Assembly (NCBI GenBank): GCA_027214345.1
Contig: JAPWHR010000013.1
Location: 62,001-126,000 of the forward strand
Length of the DNA stretch: 64,000 bases
Source: Comamonadaceae bacterium G21597-S1
GTDB taxonomy: Bacteria > Pseudomonadota > Gammaproteobacteria > Burkholderiales > Burkholderiaceae_C
Reading direction: 5' to 3'
Below, piece after piece: positions 19,537 to 29,675 of the stretch (position 1 is its first letter; each line of letters starts with the position of its first letter). The position numbers and the translations under genes were made by a program. The notes beneath the pieces were generated by a model that was not told the DNA's origin, searched no databases, and was given only the letters and a program-made list of their open reading frames with translations.

Positions 19537-19591
19537 TGGCGGCGCCGGGCCGCGACGCCGTTCATGCGGCGGGCAGCACCCAGTTGCCGCG

Positions 19592-20701
19592 TCAGTCGCG
19601 CCCCACCACCTGCAGGCCCGCCAGGCCCTGGGTCTGCGCTTCCCGCGCCTGCGCCAGGATCTGGCTGCGCCATGCGTCGGTATCGACGTAGAACGCGTCC
19701 AGGATCTGCTGCTTGATGCGGACGGCCAGTTCCGCATCGGCCTGCGGATGCTGGTGCAACCAGTGGTCTGCGCGCAACGCGTCGATGACCTGCGCGATTG
19801 GCACCGTGCCGTATTCCATCGCGATCGCGGTGTATTCGGCCTGCGGGCACTCCTCGTAGGCGGCGTTCCACATCAGCCCGGTCAACCGGGCGGAGGTCGA
19901 CGAGCCATCGTAGAACGACGTGATCGGCGTCGCGCCGTCGCCGCCCCACCACTGGCGCGCCCGCTGCAGCGCGATCGGATCGTCCTTGCAGGCGAAGATG
20001 CGCTCGCCCACGCCGCTGGGCCCGAGGCCGGTGTGCAGGTCGATCCAGGCCAGTCGCCGCGCACCACGGGCATGGCGGCGCAGCACCTGGCGCAACGTGA
20101 CATTGCTCCAGGTCGGAGCGGTTCCGCCGAAAAACAGGCCATCGGGAAACGCATATTGCCCCTGGGTCACTGCTGCCTGGTAACGCTGCATGCCATGGTG
20201 CTGCACGTAGTCGGCGATCGCCTGGCGGTTCGCATCGTCCGGCGGCCACTGCGCGGGCAGCAACAGTTCATGCAATTCGGCGTACGCCTCGTTGACCGGC
20301 AGCGCCTGGCTGTAGTCGCTGAAATTGCGGTTCAGGTCGACGTTCTCCTGCGTGACGCGGCGCCGATGCGAGAAGCCGTGTGGGTTGAGCCCATGCACGT
20401 ACATCACCGCAACGCCCGACTCCCGCACCTGCGACAACCATGCGTCGTCATGCAGCGAGGCCACCTGCACGCCGCTGCCGCAGAAACCCTCGACCCCATG
20501 GCAGGCGCTGGAGACGATCAACATGGCCTCGGACTGCGGATCGCCGGCCACGGCCACGTCCATGGCCAGCACCTCGCCGTCCCGGCCCTGGAGCGGATGT
20601 TCGTACGTATTCACCGGCAAGCCGGCCCGGGCAGCCCCTTCCAGGAAACGCGTGCGGGCCTGGGCGTAACTGCCGGAGAAGGCCTGGTCAAGGGCGATCA
20701 T
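19592..20701 (-). CDS. M14-like DUF2817 family metallopeptidase
   Basis: 369 residues. Motifs typical of DUF2817: SACHGVEGFCGSG (zinc His and Glu), VHGLNPHGFSHRRR, ENVDLNRNF, IDLHTGLGPSG (third ligand region) and a late EYGT with the probable catalytic Glu. The fold is that of zinc carboxypeptidases; substrates of the family are unknown. Its ATG overlaps the stop of the M20 hydrolase (ATGA), so the two peptidase-like enzymes are co-translated and may work on the same amide or dipeptide. Confidence 0.82.
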   Translation of the reverse strand: MIALDQAFSGSYAQARTRFLEGAARAGLPVNTYEHPLQGRDGEVLAMDVAVAGDPQSEAMLIVSSACHGVEGFCGSGVQVASLHDDAWLSQVRESGVAVMYVHGLNPHGFSHRRRVTQENVDLNRNFSDYSQALPVNEAYAELHELLLPAQWPPDDANRQAIADYVQHHGMQRYQAAVTQGQYAFPDGLFFGGTAPTWSNVTLRQVLRRHARGARRLAWIDLHTGLGPSGVGERIFACKDDPIALQRARQWWGGDGATPITSFYDGSSTSARLTGLMWNAAYEECPQAEYTAIAMEYGTVPIAQVIDALRADHWLHQHPQADAELAVRIKQQILDAFYVDTDAWRSQILAQAREAQTQGLAGLQVVGRD

Positions 20702-21906
20702 TGGCCGGCCCCTTGTGCATCCTGTGCGAACCAGGCTTCCACCAACCGCACCCAGTAGGTGGCACCGAGCGGAATCAGGTCATCGTTGAAGTCGTAGCTC
20801 GGGTTGTGCAACATGCACGGGCCGCCGCCATGGCCGGCCTCGCGGTGGCCACCGTCGCCGTTGCCGATGAAGCAATAGGCGCCGGGCTTGGCCTGCAACA
20901 TGTAGGCGAAGTCCTCGGCGCCCATGGTCGGCTCCTGCGCCAGCACGTTGTCCGCGCCGACGATGTCCTGCATCACGGTGCGCGCGAATTCGGCCTGCGC
21001 CGCGGCATTCACCGTCGCCGGGTAGTTGCGCACGAAGCGGAAGTCGCACTGAGTGCCGAAGGCGGCGCAGGTGTGTTCGGCCACCTCGCGCATGCGCCGC
21101 TCGATCAGTTCCAGCACCTCGGTCGTGAAGGTGCGCACCGTGCCCTGGATCTCGCAGTAGTCCGGAATCACGTTGGACGCCTCGCCGCCATGGATCATGG
21201 TCACCGAGATCACGCCGGCGTCGATCGGCTTCATGTTGCGGCTGACGATGGTCTGGAAGGCCTGCACCATCTGGCAGGCCACCGGCACCGGGTCGATGCC
21301 GTTGTGCGGCATCGCCGCATGTCCACCCTTGCCGGTGATGCGGATCTTGAACTCGTTGGTCGATGCCATCACCGGCCCCGAGCTCACCGCAAACTGCCCG
21401 ACCTGGTAACCCGGCCAGTTGTGCATGCCGAAGACCGCCTCCATGTCGAACTTCTCGAACAAACCGTCCTTGATCATCTCGCGTGCACCGCCGCCGCCCT
21501 CCTCGGCCGGCTGGAAGATCAGGTAGACGGTACCGTCGAAGTTGCGGTTCGTGGCCAGGTGCTGCGCCGCGGCCAGCAACATCGCGGTATGGCCGTCATG
21601 GCCACAGGCGTGCATCTTGCCCGCGTGCTGGCTGGCATGGTCGAACTTGTTGAATTCCTGCATCGGCAGCGCGTCCATGTCGGCGCGCAGGCCGATGGCC
21701 CGCGACGAAGTGCCGTTCTTGACGATGCCCACGACACCGGTGGTGCCCATGCCGCGCTCGATCGGAATGCCCCACTCGGTCAGCTTGGCCGCCACCACGT
21801 CGGCCGTGCGCACCTCCTGGAAACATAGCTCCGGATGTGCATGAATATCGCGTCGCACCGCGGCGATGGCCGCGGACTGGGTGAGGATGGAATCGATGAC
21901 TTTCAT
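20698..21906 (-). CDS. M20 family amidohydrolase (hippurate hydrolase / aminoacylase type)
   Basis: 402 residues. Metal ligands sit in MHACGHDGHTAML, in the glutamates of FQPAEEGGGG, and in a His near the end (MLHNPSYDFND). HAHPELCFQE marks the N-terminus. The dimerisation domain lies between about residues 185 and 300. Such enzymes cleave N-acyl or N-carbamoyl amino acids. The ATG at 21906 follows AGGAGAGCAGCTGC. Co-translated with the DUF2817 protein. Confidence 0.88.
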   Translation of the reverse strand: MKVIDSILTQSAAIAAVRRDIHAHPELCFQEVRTADVVAAKLTEWGIPIERGMGTTGVVGIVKNGTSSRAIGLRADMDALPMQEFNKFDHASQHAGKMHACGHDGHTAMLLAAAQHLATNRNFDGTVYLIFQPAEEGGGGAREMIKDGLFEKFDMEAVFGMHNWPGYQVGQFAVSSGPVMASTNEFKIRITGKGGHAAMPHNGIDPVPVACQMVQAFQTIVSRNMKPIDAGVISVTMIHGGEASNVIPDYCEIQGTVRTFTTEVLELIERRMREVAEHTCAAFGTQCDFRFVRNYPATVNAAAQAEFARTVMQDIVGADNVLAQEPTMGAEDFAYMLQAKPGAYCFIGNGDGGHREAGHGGGPCMLHNPSYDFNDDLIPLGATYWVRLVEAWFAQDAQGAGQ

Positions 21907-22091
21907 GCAGCTGCTCTCCTGGGAGCCAGCACAGGGACATCGTTGTCGCACGCGTCCATGTGCCGGCCATTGGGTGTTGATCTAAGATGGCGGTCTGCGC
22001 CGCCGCCGTAAGTCTACTGCCCGCAAGGAATCCCTGCCCGAAGCCGTTGCAGTTGCCGCCACGCGCCTGCGCCGACCGAGGTTTGAACACC

Positions 22092-24152
22092 ATGAACGCC
22101 GTCACCACCACCACTGTCCGGGGCGCCTGCCCACACGATTGTCCCGATGCCTGCGCGCTGATCACGACGGTGCAGGACGGCATCGCGATCAAGGTCCAGG
22201 GCAACCCGCAGCACGACCATACCAACGGCGTGTTGTGCACCAAGGTCTCGCGGTATACCGAACGCAGCTACCACCCCGAGAGGGTGCTGCAACCGCTCAA
22301 GCGCGTCGGCCCCAAGGGCGCCGGACAGTTCGAACCGGTCGACTGGGACACGGCGCTGGCTGACATCGCCGATCGCCTGCGGCGCATCGCCGCGCGCGGG
22401 CCAGGCGCCGCCCAGGCCATCCTGCCCTACAACTACGCCGGCACCATGGGCCTGGTGCAGGGCGACAGCATCTCGGCACGTTTCTTCAACCGGCTGGGCG
22501 CCTCGCTGCTGGACCGCACCATCTGCTCCAACGCCGGCGGCGAAGCCCTGATGCACACCTTTGGCGGCAAGGTCGGCATGCGGGTGGAACATTTCGCCGA
22601 GGCAAGGCTGATCCTGATCTGGGGCAGCAACTCCATCGCCAGCAACCTGCACTTCTGGCGTTATGCGCAGGAGGCCAAGCGCAAGGGCGCGCGGCTGGTG
22701 TGCATCGACCCGCGGCGCACGGAGACCGCCGACAAGTGCCATGAACATATCGCGCTGCTGCCCGGCACCGACGCGGCGCTGGCGCTGGGCCTGATGCACG
22801 AGCTCATCGTGCACGACTGGCTCGACCACGACTACCTGCAGCGATACACCCAGGACTGGGAGCGGATGCGCGAACGCGCCCTGCAATGGCCGCCGGACCG
22901 CGTGGCCCGGGTCTGCGGCATCGACGCCGAGCAGGTGCGCCAGCTCGCCCGTGACTACGGCGCCTGCCGTGGCGATGGGGGTTCGGCCGCGATCCGCGTC
23001 AACTACGGCGTGCAGCGGGTGCGCGGCGGCGGCAACGCCGTGCGCGCCATCGTCAGCCTGCCGGCCCTGATCGGCGCCTGGCGGCAACGCAGCGGCGGCG
23101 TGTTGTTGTCCAGTTCCGGCCAGTTCCCGGTGCAACGCGCGGCGCTCGAGCGGCCCGACCTGCGCCAGGGCCCGTCGCGCACCATCAACATGGTGCAGAT
23201 CGGCGACGCCTTGCTGGCGCCGGCATCCGACACGTTCGGGCCGGCGATCGAGGCCGTCATCGTCTACAACAGCAACCCGGTCGCGGTCGCGCCCGACTCC
23301 TGCAAGGTGGCGCAGGGTTTTGCGCGCGAAGACCTGTTCACCGTCGTGCTGGAGCATTTCCAGACCGACACCGCCGATTACGCCGACTACATCCTGCCGG
23401 CAACGACGCAACTCGAGCACTGGGACGTGCACCTGAGTTACGGTCACACCGACGTGGTGCTGAACCGCCCCGCCATCGCGCCACAGGGGCAGGCCTGGTC
23501 CAATACCCAGATCTTCCGGGAACTCGCCCGCCACATGGGGTTCGACGATGCGTGTTTTCATGAGGACGACGAATCCTTGTGCCGCGCCGCGTATGGCAAC
23601 GCGGTCGATTTCGAGCAATTGCTCGCGAACGGCTTCGCATCGCTGGGCCTGCCCGAAGCCCCGTATGCGCACGGCGGATTTCCAAGTGCGTCCGGCAGGT
23701 GCGAATTCTTCAGCCAACGCCTGGCCAACATGGGGCAGGACGGCCTGCCCGACCATGTGCCGAACTACGAAACGCCGGGTTCGTCGCCCGAATACCCGCT
23801 GGCCATGATCTCGCCGCCGGCACGCAACTTCCTGAACTCGACCTTCGTCAACGTGACCAGCCTGCGCGACATCGAGGGCGAACCCATCCTGGAGATGCAC
23901 GCCGCCGACGCCGAGGCACGCGGTCTCGCCAGCGGCACGGTCGTGCGGGTGTTCAACCAGCGCGGCAGTTACCGCTGCAAGCTGGTGGTCTCGCCCCGCG
24001 CCCGTCCCGGCGTGGTCAACGGCCTGGGCATCTGGTGGCGCAAGCTGGGGCTGGACGGGAAAAACGTCAACGAACTGACGAGCCAGAAACTGACCGACAT
24101 CGGGCGTGCGCCGACGTTTTACGACTGCCTGGTGGAGGTGGCGGCGGGTTGA
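22092..24152 (+). CDS. molybdopterin-dependent oxidoreductase (BisC/DMSO-reductase family)
   Basis: 686 residues. The N-terminus has CPHDCPDAC and a fourth Cys in GVLCTKV, a [4Fe-4S] site. The molybdopterin-binding core follows, and the last 110 residues form the aspartate-decarboxylase-like domain that closes over the cofactor. No twin-arginine signal is visible, so it is cytoplasmic. No electron-transfer subunit gene lies beside it. Substrate unknown; formate-dehydrogenase-like or reductase roles are both possible. ATG chosen at 22092, immediately before the Cys motif. Confidence 0.85.
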   Translation: MNAVTTTTVRGACPHDCPDACALITTVQDGIAIKVQGNPQHDHTNGVLCTKVSRYTERSYHPERVLQPLKRVGPKGAGQFEPVDWDTALADIADRLRRIAARGPGAAQAILPYNYAGTMGLVQGDSISARFFNRLGASLLDRTICSNAGGEALMHTFGGKVGMRVEHFAEARLILIWGSNSIASNLHFWRYAQEAKRKGARLVCIDPRRTETADKCHEHIALLPGTDAALALGLMHELIVHDWLDHDYLQRYTQDWERMRERALQWPPDRVARVCGIDAEQVRQLARDYGACRGDGGSAAIRVNYGVQRVRGGGNAVRAIVSLPALIGAWRQRSGGVLLSSSGQFPVQRAALERPDLRQGPSRTINMVQIGDALLAPASDTFGPAIEAVIVYNSNPVAVAPDSCKVAQGFAREDLFTVVLEHFQTDTADYADYILPATTQLEHWDVHLSYGHTDVVLNRPAIAPQGQAWSNTQIFRELARHMGFDDACFHEDDESLCRAAYGNAVDFEQLLANGFASLGLPEAPYAHGGFPSASGRCEFFSQRLANMGQDGLPDHVPNYETPGSSPEYPLAMISPPARNFLNSTFVNVTSLRDIEGEPILEMHAADAEARGLASGTVVRVFNQRGSYRCKLVVSPRARPGVVNGLGIWWRKLGLDGKNVNELTSQKLTDIGRAPTFYDCLVEVAAG

Positions 24153-24223
24153 CAGCCATGGCGCGCGCCGGGCAACCGGCCCGGTCATGCTTGTGGCGTG
24201 AGACGGTAGGCACTACCGTACGG

Positions 24224-25852
24224 TCAGGCGCGCCCATCCTCCAGCACCATCTGCGCCCCTTTCTCCGCCACCATCACCGTCGGCGCGTTCGTGTTGCCCG
24301 ACGTGATGTTCGGGAACACGGAAGCGTCGACGACGCGCAGGCCTGAAAGCCCGTGCACGCGCAGGCGGTTGTCGACGACGGATGTCCGCGGATCGGGGCC
24401 CATCGCGCAACTGCCCACCGGATGAAAGATGGTGTCGGCGCGGGCGCGAAAGTCCAGCAGCAAGGCGTCGTCTCCCCGACAGGCGGAGCCGGGCAGGATT
24501 TCCGATGCGATCACTTCGCGCAATGGCGCGCTCGCCGCGAGCTTGCGCAGCACGCGCGATGCTGCCAGCGCCTGCGCGACATCGTGCGGGGTCGACAGGT
24601 AGTTCGGCACGATACGCGGCGGCTCCATCGGATCGCCGGACGCGATGGCGATGGAGCCCCGGCTGGTCGGCCGGCAGGCATGGGCCGACATCGAGAAACC
24701 GGGGAACGGGTCCGGACGCATCTGGCGCCATCGGTCACCGTCGCCATCGCGGGTGCTGTAGCTGGCGGGGTTGAAATACAGCTGCAGCTCGGGCAACACG
24801 GCATCCGGGCGTGTCGCGACAAACCCGCCGGCCTGGTTCACGCCCATCGACAGCGGCCCGCGCCGGTTCCAGGCAAACCGCAGTGCGGCGCCCAGCTTGC
24901 CGTGCCACGATCCGAGCGTGTCGTTGAGCGTGGGTACCCGCGCGCGATAGACATGGGTGATGTGCAGATGGTCCTGCAGGCCACGGCCGACCATCGGCAG
25001 GTCGGCCACGACCGCGATGCCATGGTGCGCCAGCAGGCCGGGGTCGCCGATGCCCGAGAGCTGCAGCAGCTGCGGTGAATTGACCGCTCCGCCGCACAGG
25101 ATGACCTGGCCGCGGGCGTGGGCGTGCAGCAGCTGGCCATGCCGGCGGTATTCGACACCCACGGCACGAGGTCCCACCGTCAGCACCCGCAGTACATGGG
25201 CATGCACCTGCACGTCCAGATTGCCACGGTGTTGCGCCGCGCGCAGATACGCGCGTGCCGTCGACTCCCGCCAGCCATCGCGGGTGTTGACCTGGTAGAT
25301 ACCGACACCGAGCATCGACGGCCCGTTGAAATCGTCGACGCGCGCATAACCCAGCGCCTGCGCTGCCGCCAGGAAACGTTTGCACAACGGATGCACCTGG
25401 TCGTCGATGCGCTCCACCCGCATCGGCCCGCCGGCGCCCCGCAAGGCGTCCGCGCCGTCGGCGTGATCCTGCGCGCGCCGGAACAGCGGCAACACATCGC
25501 GCCAGCCCCAGCCCGGATTGCCGGCGTCGCGCCAGTCGTCGAAATCCTGCGGCAGGCCACGCACATAGGCCATGGCATTGATCGAGCCCGAGCCGCCCAG
25601 CAGCTTGCCGCGGGGCCAATAAGAACACCGGCCGTCGAGCGCGGGCTCGGGTTCGGTCCGGTACATCCAGTTCACCTGAGGGTCGCGGAAGGTCCGCGCA
25701 TAACCGATGGGCAGTTGCACCCACAAACGCCGGTCGCTGCCACCCGCTTCGAGCAGCAACACCGTGTGATCCGGGTCGTGCGTCAACCGGTTCGCCAGCA
25801 CGCAGCCCGCCGTACCGGCGCCGACGATGATGGTGTCCCAGGTGCTGGGCAT
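24224..25852 (-). CDS. GMC-family flavin oxidoreductase, choline dehydrogenase-like
   Basis: 542 residues. FAD-binding GAGTAGCVLANRL at the N-terminus, the first GMC signature around PRGKLLGGSGSINAM, and the second around GAVNSPQLLQLSGIG. The C-terminal HPVGSCAMG holds the catalytic His, and a later Asn pairs with it. The family oxidises alcohols such as choline. It is the last gene of the leftward methylated-amine operon, 56 bases after soxG, which makes choline or another amino alcohol a reasonable guess. The substrate is not proven by sequence. Confidence 0.86.
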   Translation of the reverse strand: MPSTWDTIIVGAGTAGCVLANRLTHDPDHTVLLLEAGGSDRRLWVQLPIGYARTFRDPQVNWMYRTEPEPALDGRCSYWPRGKLLGGSGSINAMAYVRGLPQDFDDWRDAGNPGWGWRDVLPLFRRAQDHADGADALRGAGGPMRVERIDDQVHPLCKRFLAAAQALGYARVDDFNGPSMLGVGIYQVNTRDGWRESTARAYLRAAQHRGNLDVQVHAHVLRVLTVGPRAVGVEYRRHGQLLHAHARGQVILCGGAVNSPQLLQLSGIGDPGLLAHHGIAVVADLPMVGRGLQDHLHITHVYRARVPTLNDTLGSWHGKLGAALRFAWNRRGPLSMGVNQAGGFVATRPDAVLPELQLYFNPASYSTRDGDGDRWRQMRPDPFPGFSMSAHACRPTSRGSIAIASGDPMEPPRIVPNYLSTPHDVAQALAASRVLRKLAASAPLREVIASEILPGSACRGDDALLLDFRARADTIFHPVGSCAMGPDPRTSVVDNRLRVHGLSGLRVVDASVFPNITSGNTNAPTVMVAEKGAQMVLEDGRA

Positions 25853-25908
25853 GGCGCGCCAGTGTCGCCGGGCTGGCGGGCGGACGCAAGATGCCGGCGC
25901 GCCGAAAA

Positions 25909-26535
25909 CTAGTCGGTCGACAGCTCCAGCGCCACGCCATACTCCTGCGCCGCATCCAGCACGTTGCCGAGCTGGTCGAAGGCATAGGTGGAGAACACCA
26001 GCAGATCGAAACTGTCCAGGTCCAGGCGCAGTGCCGCACACGGCACGTGGTGGTGGCCGGTCAAGCGCAGTTCGCCCAGCGGCCAGGCGGACGCGCGCAG
26101 GTCGAGCGCAAACAGCTGGGACAGGGTATCGCGGCAGCGCGGGCCTTCGATGTGGATACGGCAACGCGCATGACCGAGGTCGGTCACCGCGCCGACATCG
26201 GCGGGAACATGCTGGCGCACGGACGCCAGCAGATCCGTGCCCGGGTGCGTCAGCAACTGGTATTCGCAGGGCCCGGTGCACAGCAGCAGGCCGGCCGCGA
26301 CGCGGGCCACGGAACCGGTGCGTTGCGGCACGGCGCCGATGCCCGGGATGCCGGCCAATGCCGTACGCAAGGCTTCTGCGCCCGAGGTCCAGGTGTGTAT
26401 CTGCAGCAGGCCGGCCAGGGTTTCGGCGCGCAGCCTCACGCCGATGGCGCCGCCCGGCGCCGGTCGCTCGCCGGGTTTGTGGCCCTCGAACGGACTGCGA
26501 TGGGCGGGCGTGGCACGCACGGCGGTTTCAGACAC
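25909..26535 (-). CDS. soxG: sarcosine oxidase gamma subunit
   Basis: 208 residues from GTG at 26535, preceded by GGGGAG at seven bases; ATG at 26550 is the alternative. Small subunit of heterotetrameric sarcosine oxidase, folded like a degenerate GcvT domain. Recognised by SPFEGHKPG-type opening, weak GcvT-like pattern, and position. It overlaps the end of soxA by eight bases, so translation is coupled. Confidence 0.85.
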   Translation of the reverse strand: MSETAVRATPAHRSPFEGHKPGERPAPGGAIGVRLRAETLAGLLQIHTWTSGAEALRTALAGIPGIGAVPQRTGSVARVAAGLLLCTGPCEYQLLTHPGTDLLASVRQHVPADVGAVTDLGHARCRIHIEGPRCRDTLSQLFALDLRASAWPLGELRLTGHHHVPCAALRLDLDSFDLLVFSTYAFDQLGNVLDAAQEYGVALELSTD

Positions 26536-29500
26536 GGTAACGCTCCCCATCCTTGTCCAGGAAACACGGATCGACGACCCGGAGCCGGTATTGCCGGCCA
26601 TGCACCGGCGAGGCGGCGATCACCTCCTGGCCGACATGGCGCAGCCCGCCTTGCAGCAGGCCGAGCGCAATCGCCTTGCCCACCTCCTTCGAATAGGTGG
26701 TGGACGTGACATGGCCGCGCCCATGCCCCTGGATCGCGTCGTCGGCAAAAAACAGGATGGCGCCGTTGTTCGGCGGCTCGTCGGCGCTGACTGCCTCCAG
26801 GCCCACCAGTGTCGGCCGGTCCTCGCGCACCAGGTTGGCGCTGGTCTTGAGGGCCCCGCCCCAGAACGGCTTGATGGTGCTGGCCATCCGGCCCATGCCC
26901 ATGTCGTCCAGTGTCGTGCGGCCATCCATCTCGGAGCCCACGACATGGCCCTTCTCGATGCGCAAAGAGCCCAGCGCCTCCAGCCCGTACGGCCGCAGCT
27001 TCCAGGGACTGCCCGCATCGAGCAGGTGGTCCCAGACCTGGCGCCCGAAGTGGGTGTGGGTGTAGACCTCGTAGGCCAGTTCACCGGAGAAGGTCAGCCG
27101 GATGATGCGCAGCGGTATGCCGGCCAGCGCTCCGGAGCCGGTCGACTCCAACACGCCCATGTGCGGCAGGGCTTCGTTGCTGCTGTCGATGTCGGGGAAC
27201 GCCGCCTTGAGCACCTCGCGCGCCTGCGGGCCGGCCATGCTCATCGCCGCCCACTGGTCCGACACCGAGGCGACGGTCACGCGCAGTTCCGGCCACACCA
27301 CCTGCAACAGGAACTCGAGGTGGCTCATGACCCTGGCCGCCTGTGCGGTGGTCGTGGTCATGAAGAATTCCGTCTCGCCAATGCGGCTGGTCGTGCCGTC
27401 GTCCATCACGATGCCGTCTTCGCGCAGCATGAAACCGTAACGCGCCTTGCCCACCGGCAACTTGGCAAAACCGTTGACGTAGACCCGGTTCAGGAACTCG
27501 GCCGCGTCCGGGCCCTGCACGTCGATCTTGCCCAGCGTGGACACGTCGGCGATGCCGACCTGCTCGCGCACGATGGCCATCTCGGCCTTGTAGGCCTCGG
27601 ACAGCGTGGTGCCATGGCCGTGGTACCACAGCGGACGTTTCCAGGCGCCGGCCTCCATCATGTCGCCGCCATTGGCCACATGCCAGTCGTGCATCGGGGT
27701 CCGCCGCACCGCCGCCAGGTGGCCGCGCACGCTGCGCCCGGCCAGCGCGCCGATGGTCACCGGGGTGAACGGCGGGCGGAACGTGGTGGTGCCGACCGCG
27801 TCCAGGCCGAGGTCGCGCCGCGCCGCCATGATGGACAAGGCGTTGAGGTTGGAGGTCTTGCCCTGGTCGGTGCCCATGCCCAGCGTGGTGTAGCGCTTGA
27901 GATGCTCGACCGAGCGGTATCCCTCGCGATGCGCCAGGTCGATGTCTTCCACCGTCACGTCGTTCTGGAAGTCGACGAAGGCCTTGCCCTTGCGGCCGGG
28001 CAGCAGGATCGGCGGCGCGGCGGCGAAGGCCATCGACGCATCGTCCGCATCCAGTGGCCAGGACGATGCCGGCACATCGATCGTCCCACCAAACCCTTCG
28101 CAGGCCTGCCGCGCCGCCTGCCAGCCGCTGTGCACCGCGGCGGCCAGGTCCTGGGCGCCGACCATGGCACCGGCACCGAAATGCCTGCGGTCGAATCCGC
28201 CGGGGACAAAACCGGCGACCTCGTCGCTGTACACGGGTTTGATACCGCGGTGTGAACTCAGGTGCACGCTCGGCGTCCAGCCACCCGACATCGCGACCAG
28301 GTCGACATCGAGCGTCGTGCCTTTGCCCGCGACCTCACCGCGGGTGATGTCGTAGGGCACCAGCGTGCAGCGGCCCACGCGCGCGCCGCCCTGCGCGCGC
28401 GCGACGGCCGTGGCCGGCCGCACGTCGATGCCGGCGTCACGCGCACGCTGCAGCACGGCCTCGCCGGGCATGGGCCGCAGGTCGGCCACACAGACCGACG
28501 CGCCCGCGCGGGCCAGCGCGATCGCGTCGCCGTACGCCGCGTCGTTGTTGACCGCAAACACGGCGTTGCGCCCCGGCAGCACCGCATACCGATGGACATA
28601 GGTGCCGACGGCACCCGCGAGCATCACGCCCGGCAGGTCGTTGCCGGCGAACACCAGCGGACGCTCCAGCGCGCCGCAGGCCATGACGATGCGCGCCGCG
28701 CGCATGATGTGCAGGTGTTGGCGCGCCTTGCCGCGCGACGCATCGGCCGTGCCGGGCTCGCACCGCTCGACGATGCCGACCGTGTTGCCGTCGTACAGGC
28801 CGAACGCCGTGGACCGGGTCAACCACCGGACCCGGCCGGTGGCCTGCAGGTCGTTCAAGGTCCGGGCCAGCCATTGCGATGGCGCACTGTCGAGCGCGTG
28901 GCCGAGCAGGCTGCCACCGGCCAGGAAGTCCTGCTCGACCAGCACCACGTCCAGGCCCGCCTGCGCCGCGCCCAGCGCGGCGCTCAGACCGGCGGGGCCG
29001 GAGCCGATGACCAGCACGTCGGTGAAACCATGGCGCCAGTCGTAACGATCCGGGTCGGGCAGTGTCGTCGCCTGGCCCAGGCCGGCGGCCTTGCGGATGA
29101 AATGCTCGTAGAACATCCAGGCCTTGCGCGTCGGGCCCATGAAGGTCTTGTAGTAGAAACCGGCAACAAACAGTGGCGACAACCAGCCATTGACCGCCAT
29201 CAGGTCGAATTCGACCGAGGGCCAGGCGTTCTGCGTGTGCGTCTGCAAGCCCTCGTGCAGCTCCAGCGTGGTGGCGGCGATGTTGGGCTCGCGGCGCGCG
29301 CCGCTGCCCACGGTGAGCAAGGCGTTGGGTTCCTCGATGCCGGAGGCCAGGATGCCGCGCGGGCGGTGGTACTTGAACGAGCGCGCCACCAGATGTTTGC
29401 CATGGGCCAGCAACGTGGCCGCCACGGTGTCGCCGCCCAGGCCGGTCAGGAACTGGCCGTCGTGGGACAAGGTCACCGCGCGGGTGCGATCGACGCGCCC

Positions 29501-29551
29501 GCCACGGGCGAGCCGGAATGCACCAGCGTCGATGTTCGCAACCCCGCTCAT
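26528..29551 (-). CDS. soxA: sarcosine oxidase alpha subunit
   Basis: 1007 residues. N-terminal ferredoxin-like part with SFKYHRPRGILASG, a Rossmann domain with VLVIGSGPAGLSAAL (near 183), and a C-terminal GcvT-like tetrahydrofolate domain (LGKIDVQGPDAAEFLNRVY onward). With SoxBDG it oxidises sarcosine to glycine, passing the methyl carbon to tetrahydrofolate as 5,10-methylene-THF and making H2O2. ATG 29551 has GGAGG eight bases upstream. The 179-base gap to soxD, much larger than elsewhere in the operon, is filled with repeats. Confidence 0.93.
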   Translation of the reverse strand: MSGVANIDAGAFRLARGGRVDRTRAVTLSHDGQFLTGLGGDTVAATLLAHGKHLVARSFKYHRPRGILASGIEEPNALLTVGSGARREPNIAATTLELHEGLQTHTQNAWPSVEFDLMAVNGWLSPLFVAGFYYKTFMGPTRKAWMFYEHFIRKAAGLGQATTLPDPDRYDWRHGFTDVLVIGSGPAGLSAALGAAQAGLDVVLVEQDFLAGGSLLGHALDSAPSQWLARTLNDLQATGRVRWLTRSTAFGLYDGNTVGIVERCEPGTADASRGKARQHLHIMRAARIVMACGALERPLVFAGNDLPGVMLAGAVGTYVHRYAVLPGRNAVFAVNNDAAYGDAIALARAGASVCVADLRPMPGEAVLQRARDAGIDVRPATAVARAQGGARVGRCTLVPYDITRGEVAGKGTTLDVDLVAMSGGWTPSVHLSSHRGIKPVYSDEVAGFVPGGFDRRHFGAGAMVGAQDLAAAVHSGWQAARQACEGFGGTIDVPASSWPLDADDASMAFAAAPPILLPGRKGKAFVDFQNDVTVEDIDLAHREGYRSVEHLKRYTTLGMGTDQGKTSNLNALSIMAARRDLGLDAVGTTTFRPPFTPVTIGALAGRSVRGHLAAVRRTPMHDWHVANGGDMMEAGAWKRPLWYHGHGTTLSEAYKAEMAIVREQVGIADVSTLGKIDVQGPDAAEFLNRVYVNGFAKLPVGKARYGFMLREDGIVMDDGTTSRIGETEFFMTTTTAQAARVMSHLEFLLQVVWPELRVTVASVSDQWAAMSMAGPQAREVLKAAFPDIDSSNEALPHMGVLESTGSGALAGIPLRIIRLTFSGELAYEVYTHTHFGRQVWDHLLDAGSPWKLRPYGLEALGSLRIEKGHVVGSEMDGRTTLDDMGMGRMASTIKPFWGGALKTSANLVREDRPTLVGLEAVSADEPPNNGAILFFADDAIQGHGRGHVTSTTYSKEVGKAIALGLLQGGLRHVGQEVIAASPVHGRQYRLRVVDPCFLDKDGERYRV

Positions 29552-29613
29552 GGCAGGACCCTCCGCGCGATGCGATGCGGGATTCGCGCTTGGGAGCGGC
29601 CCGGCGCGCTCAT
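29548..29613 (-). CDS. micro-ORF 3 of the soxD-soxA relay (21 aa)
   Basis: ATG 29613 with GGAGG eight bases upstream. 21 residues starting MSAPGRSQARIP and ending ARRVLP. Its TGA overlaps the soxA start codon. The Arg-Arg pair is encoded by CGGAGG, which doubles as the ribosome site of soxA. Confidence 0.4.
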   Translation of the reverse strand: MSAPGRSQARIPHRIARRVLP

Positions 29614-29675
29614 TGGACAACCCTCCGCGCTTCGCGCTGCGGGATTCGCGCTTGGGAGCGGCCCGGCGCGCTCAT
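29610..29675 (-). CDS. micro-ORF 2 of the soxD-soxA relay (21 aa)
   Basis: ATG 29675 with GGAGG eight bases upstream. 21 residues starting MSAPGRSQARIP and ending ARRVVQ. Its TGA overlaps the next ATG (ATGA). Nearly identical in its first 12 residues to micro-ORF 3. Confidence 0.4.
   Translation of the reverse strand: MSAPGRSQARIPQREARRVVQ

Noticed and set aside
22014-24188. 724-codon frame opposite the molybdopterin oxidoreductase
   Set aside because: Shadow of a well-supported gene; no protein family features.
24203-24219. ACGGTA-GGCAC-TACCGT dyad between the molybdopterin oxidoreductase and the GMC gene
   Set aside because: Only a 6-bp stem without a T-run; may help terminate, but too weak to list.
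26528-29551. Possible longer SoxA starting at TTG 29620
   Set aside because: The extra 23 residues come from the repeat unit, lack family similarity, and the ATG at 29551 has its own GGAGG.
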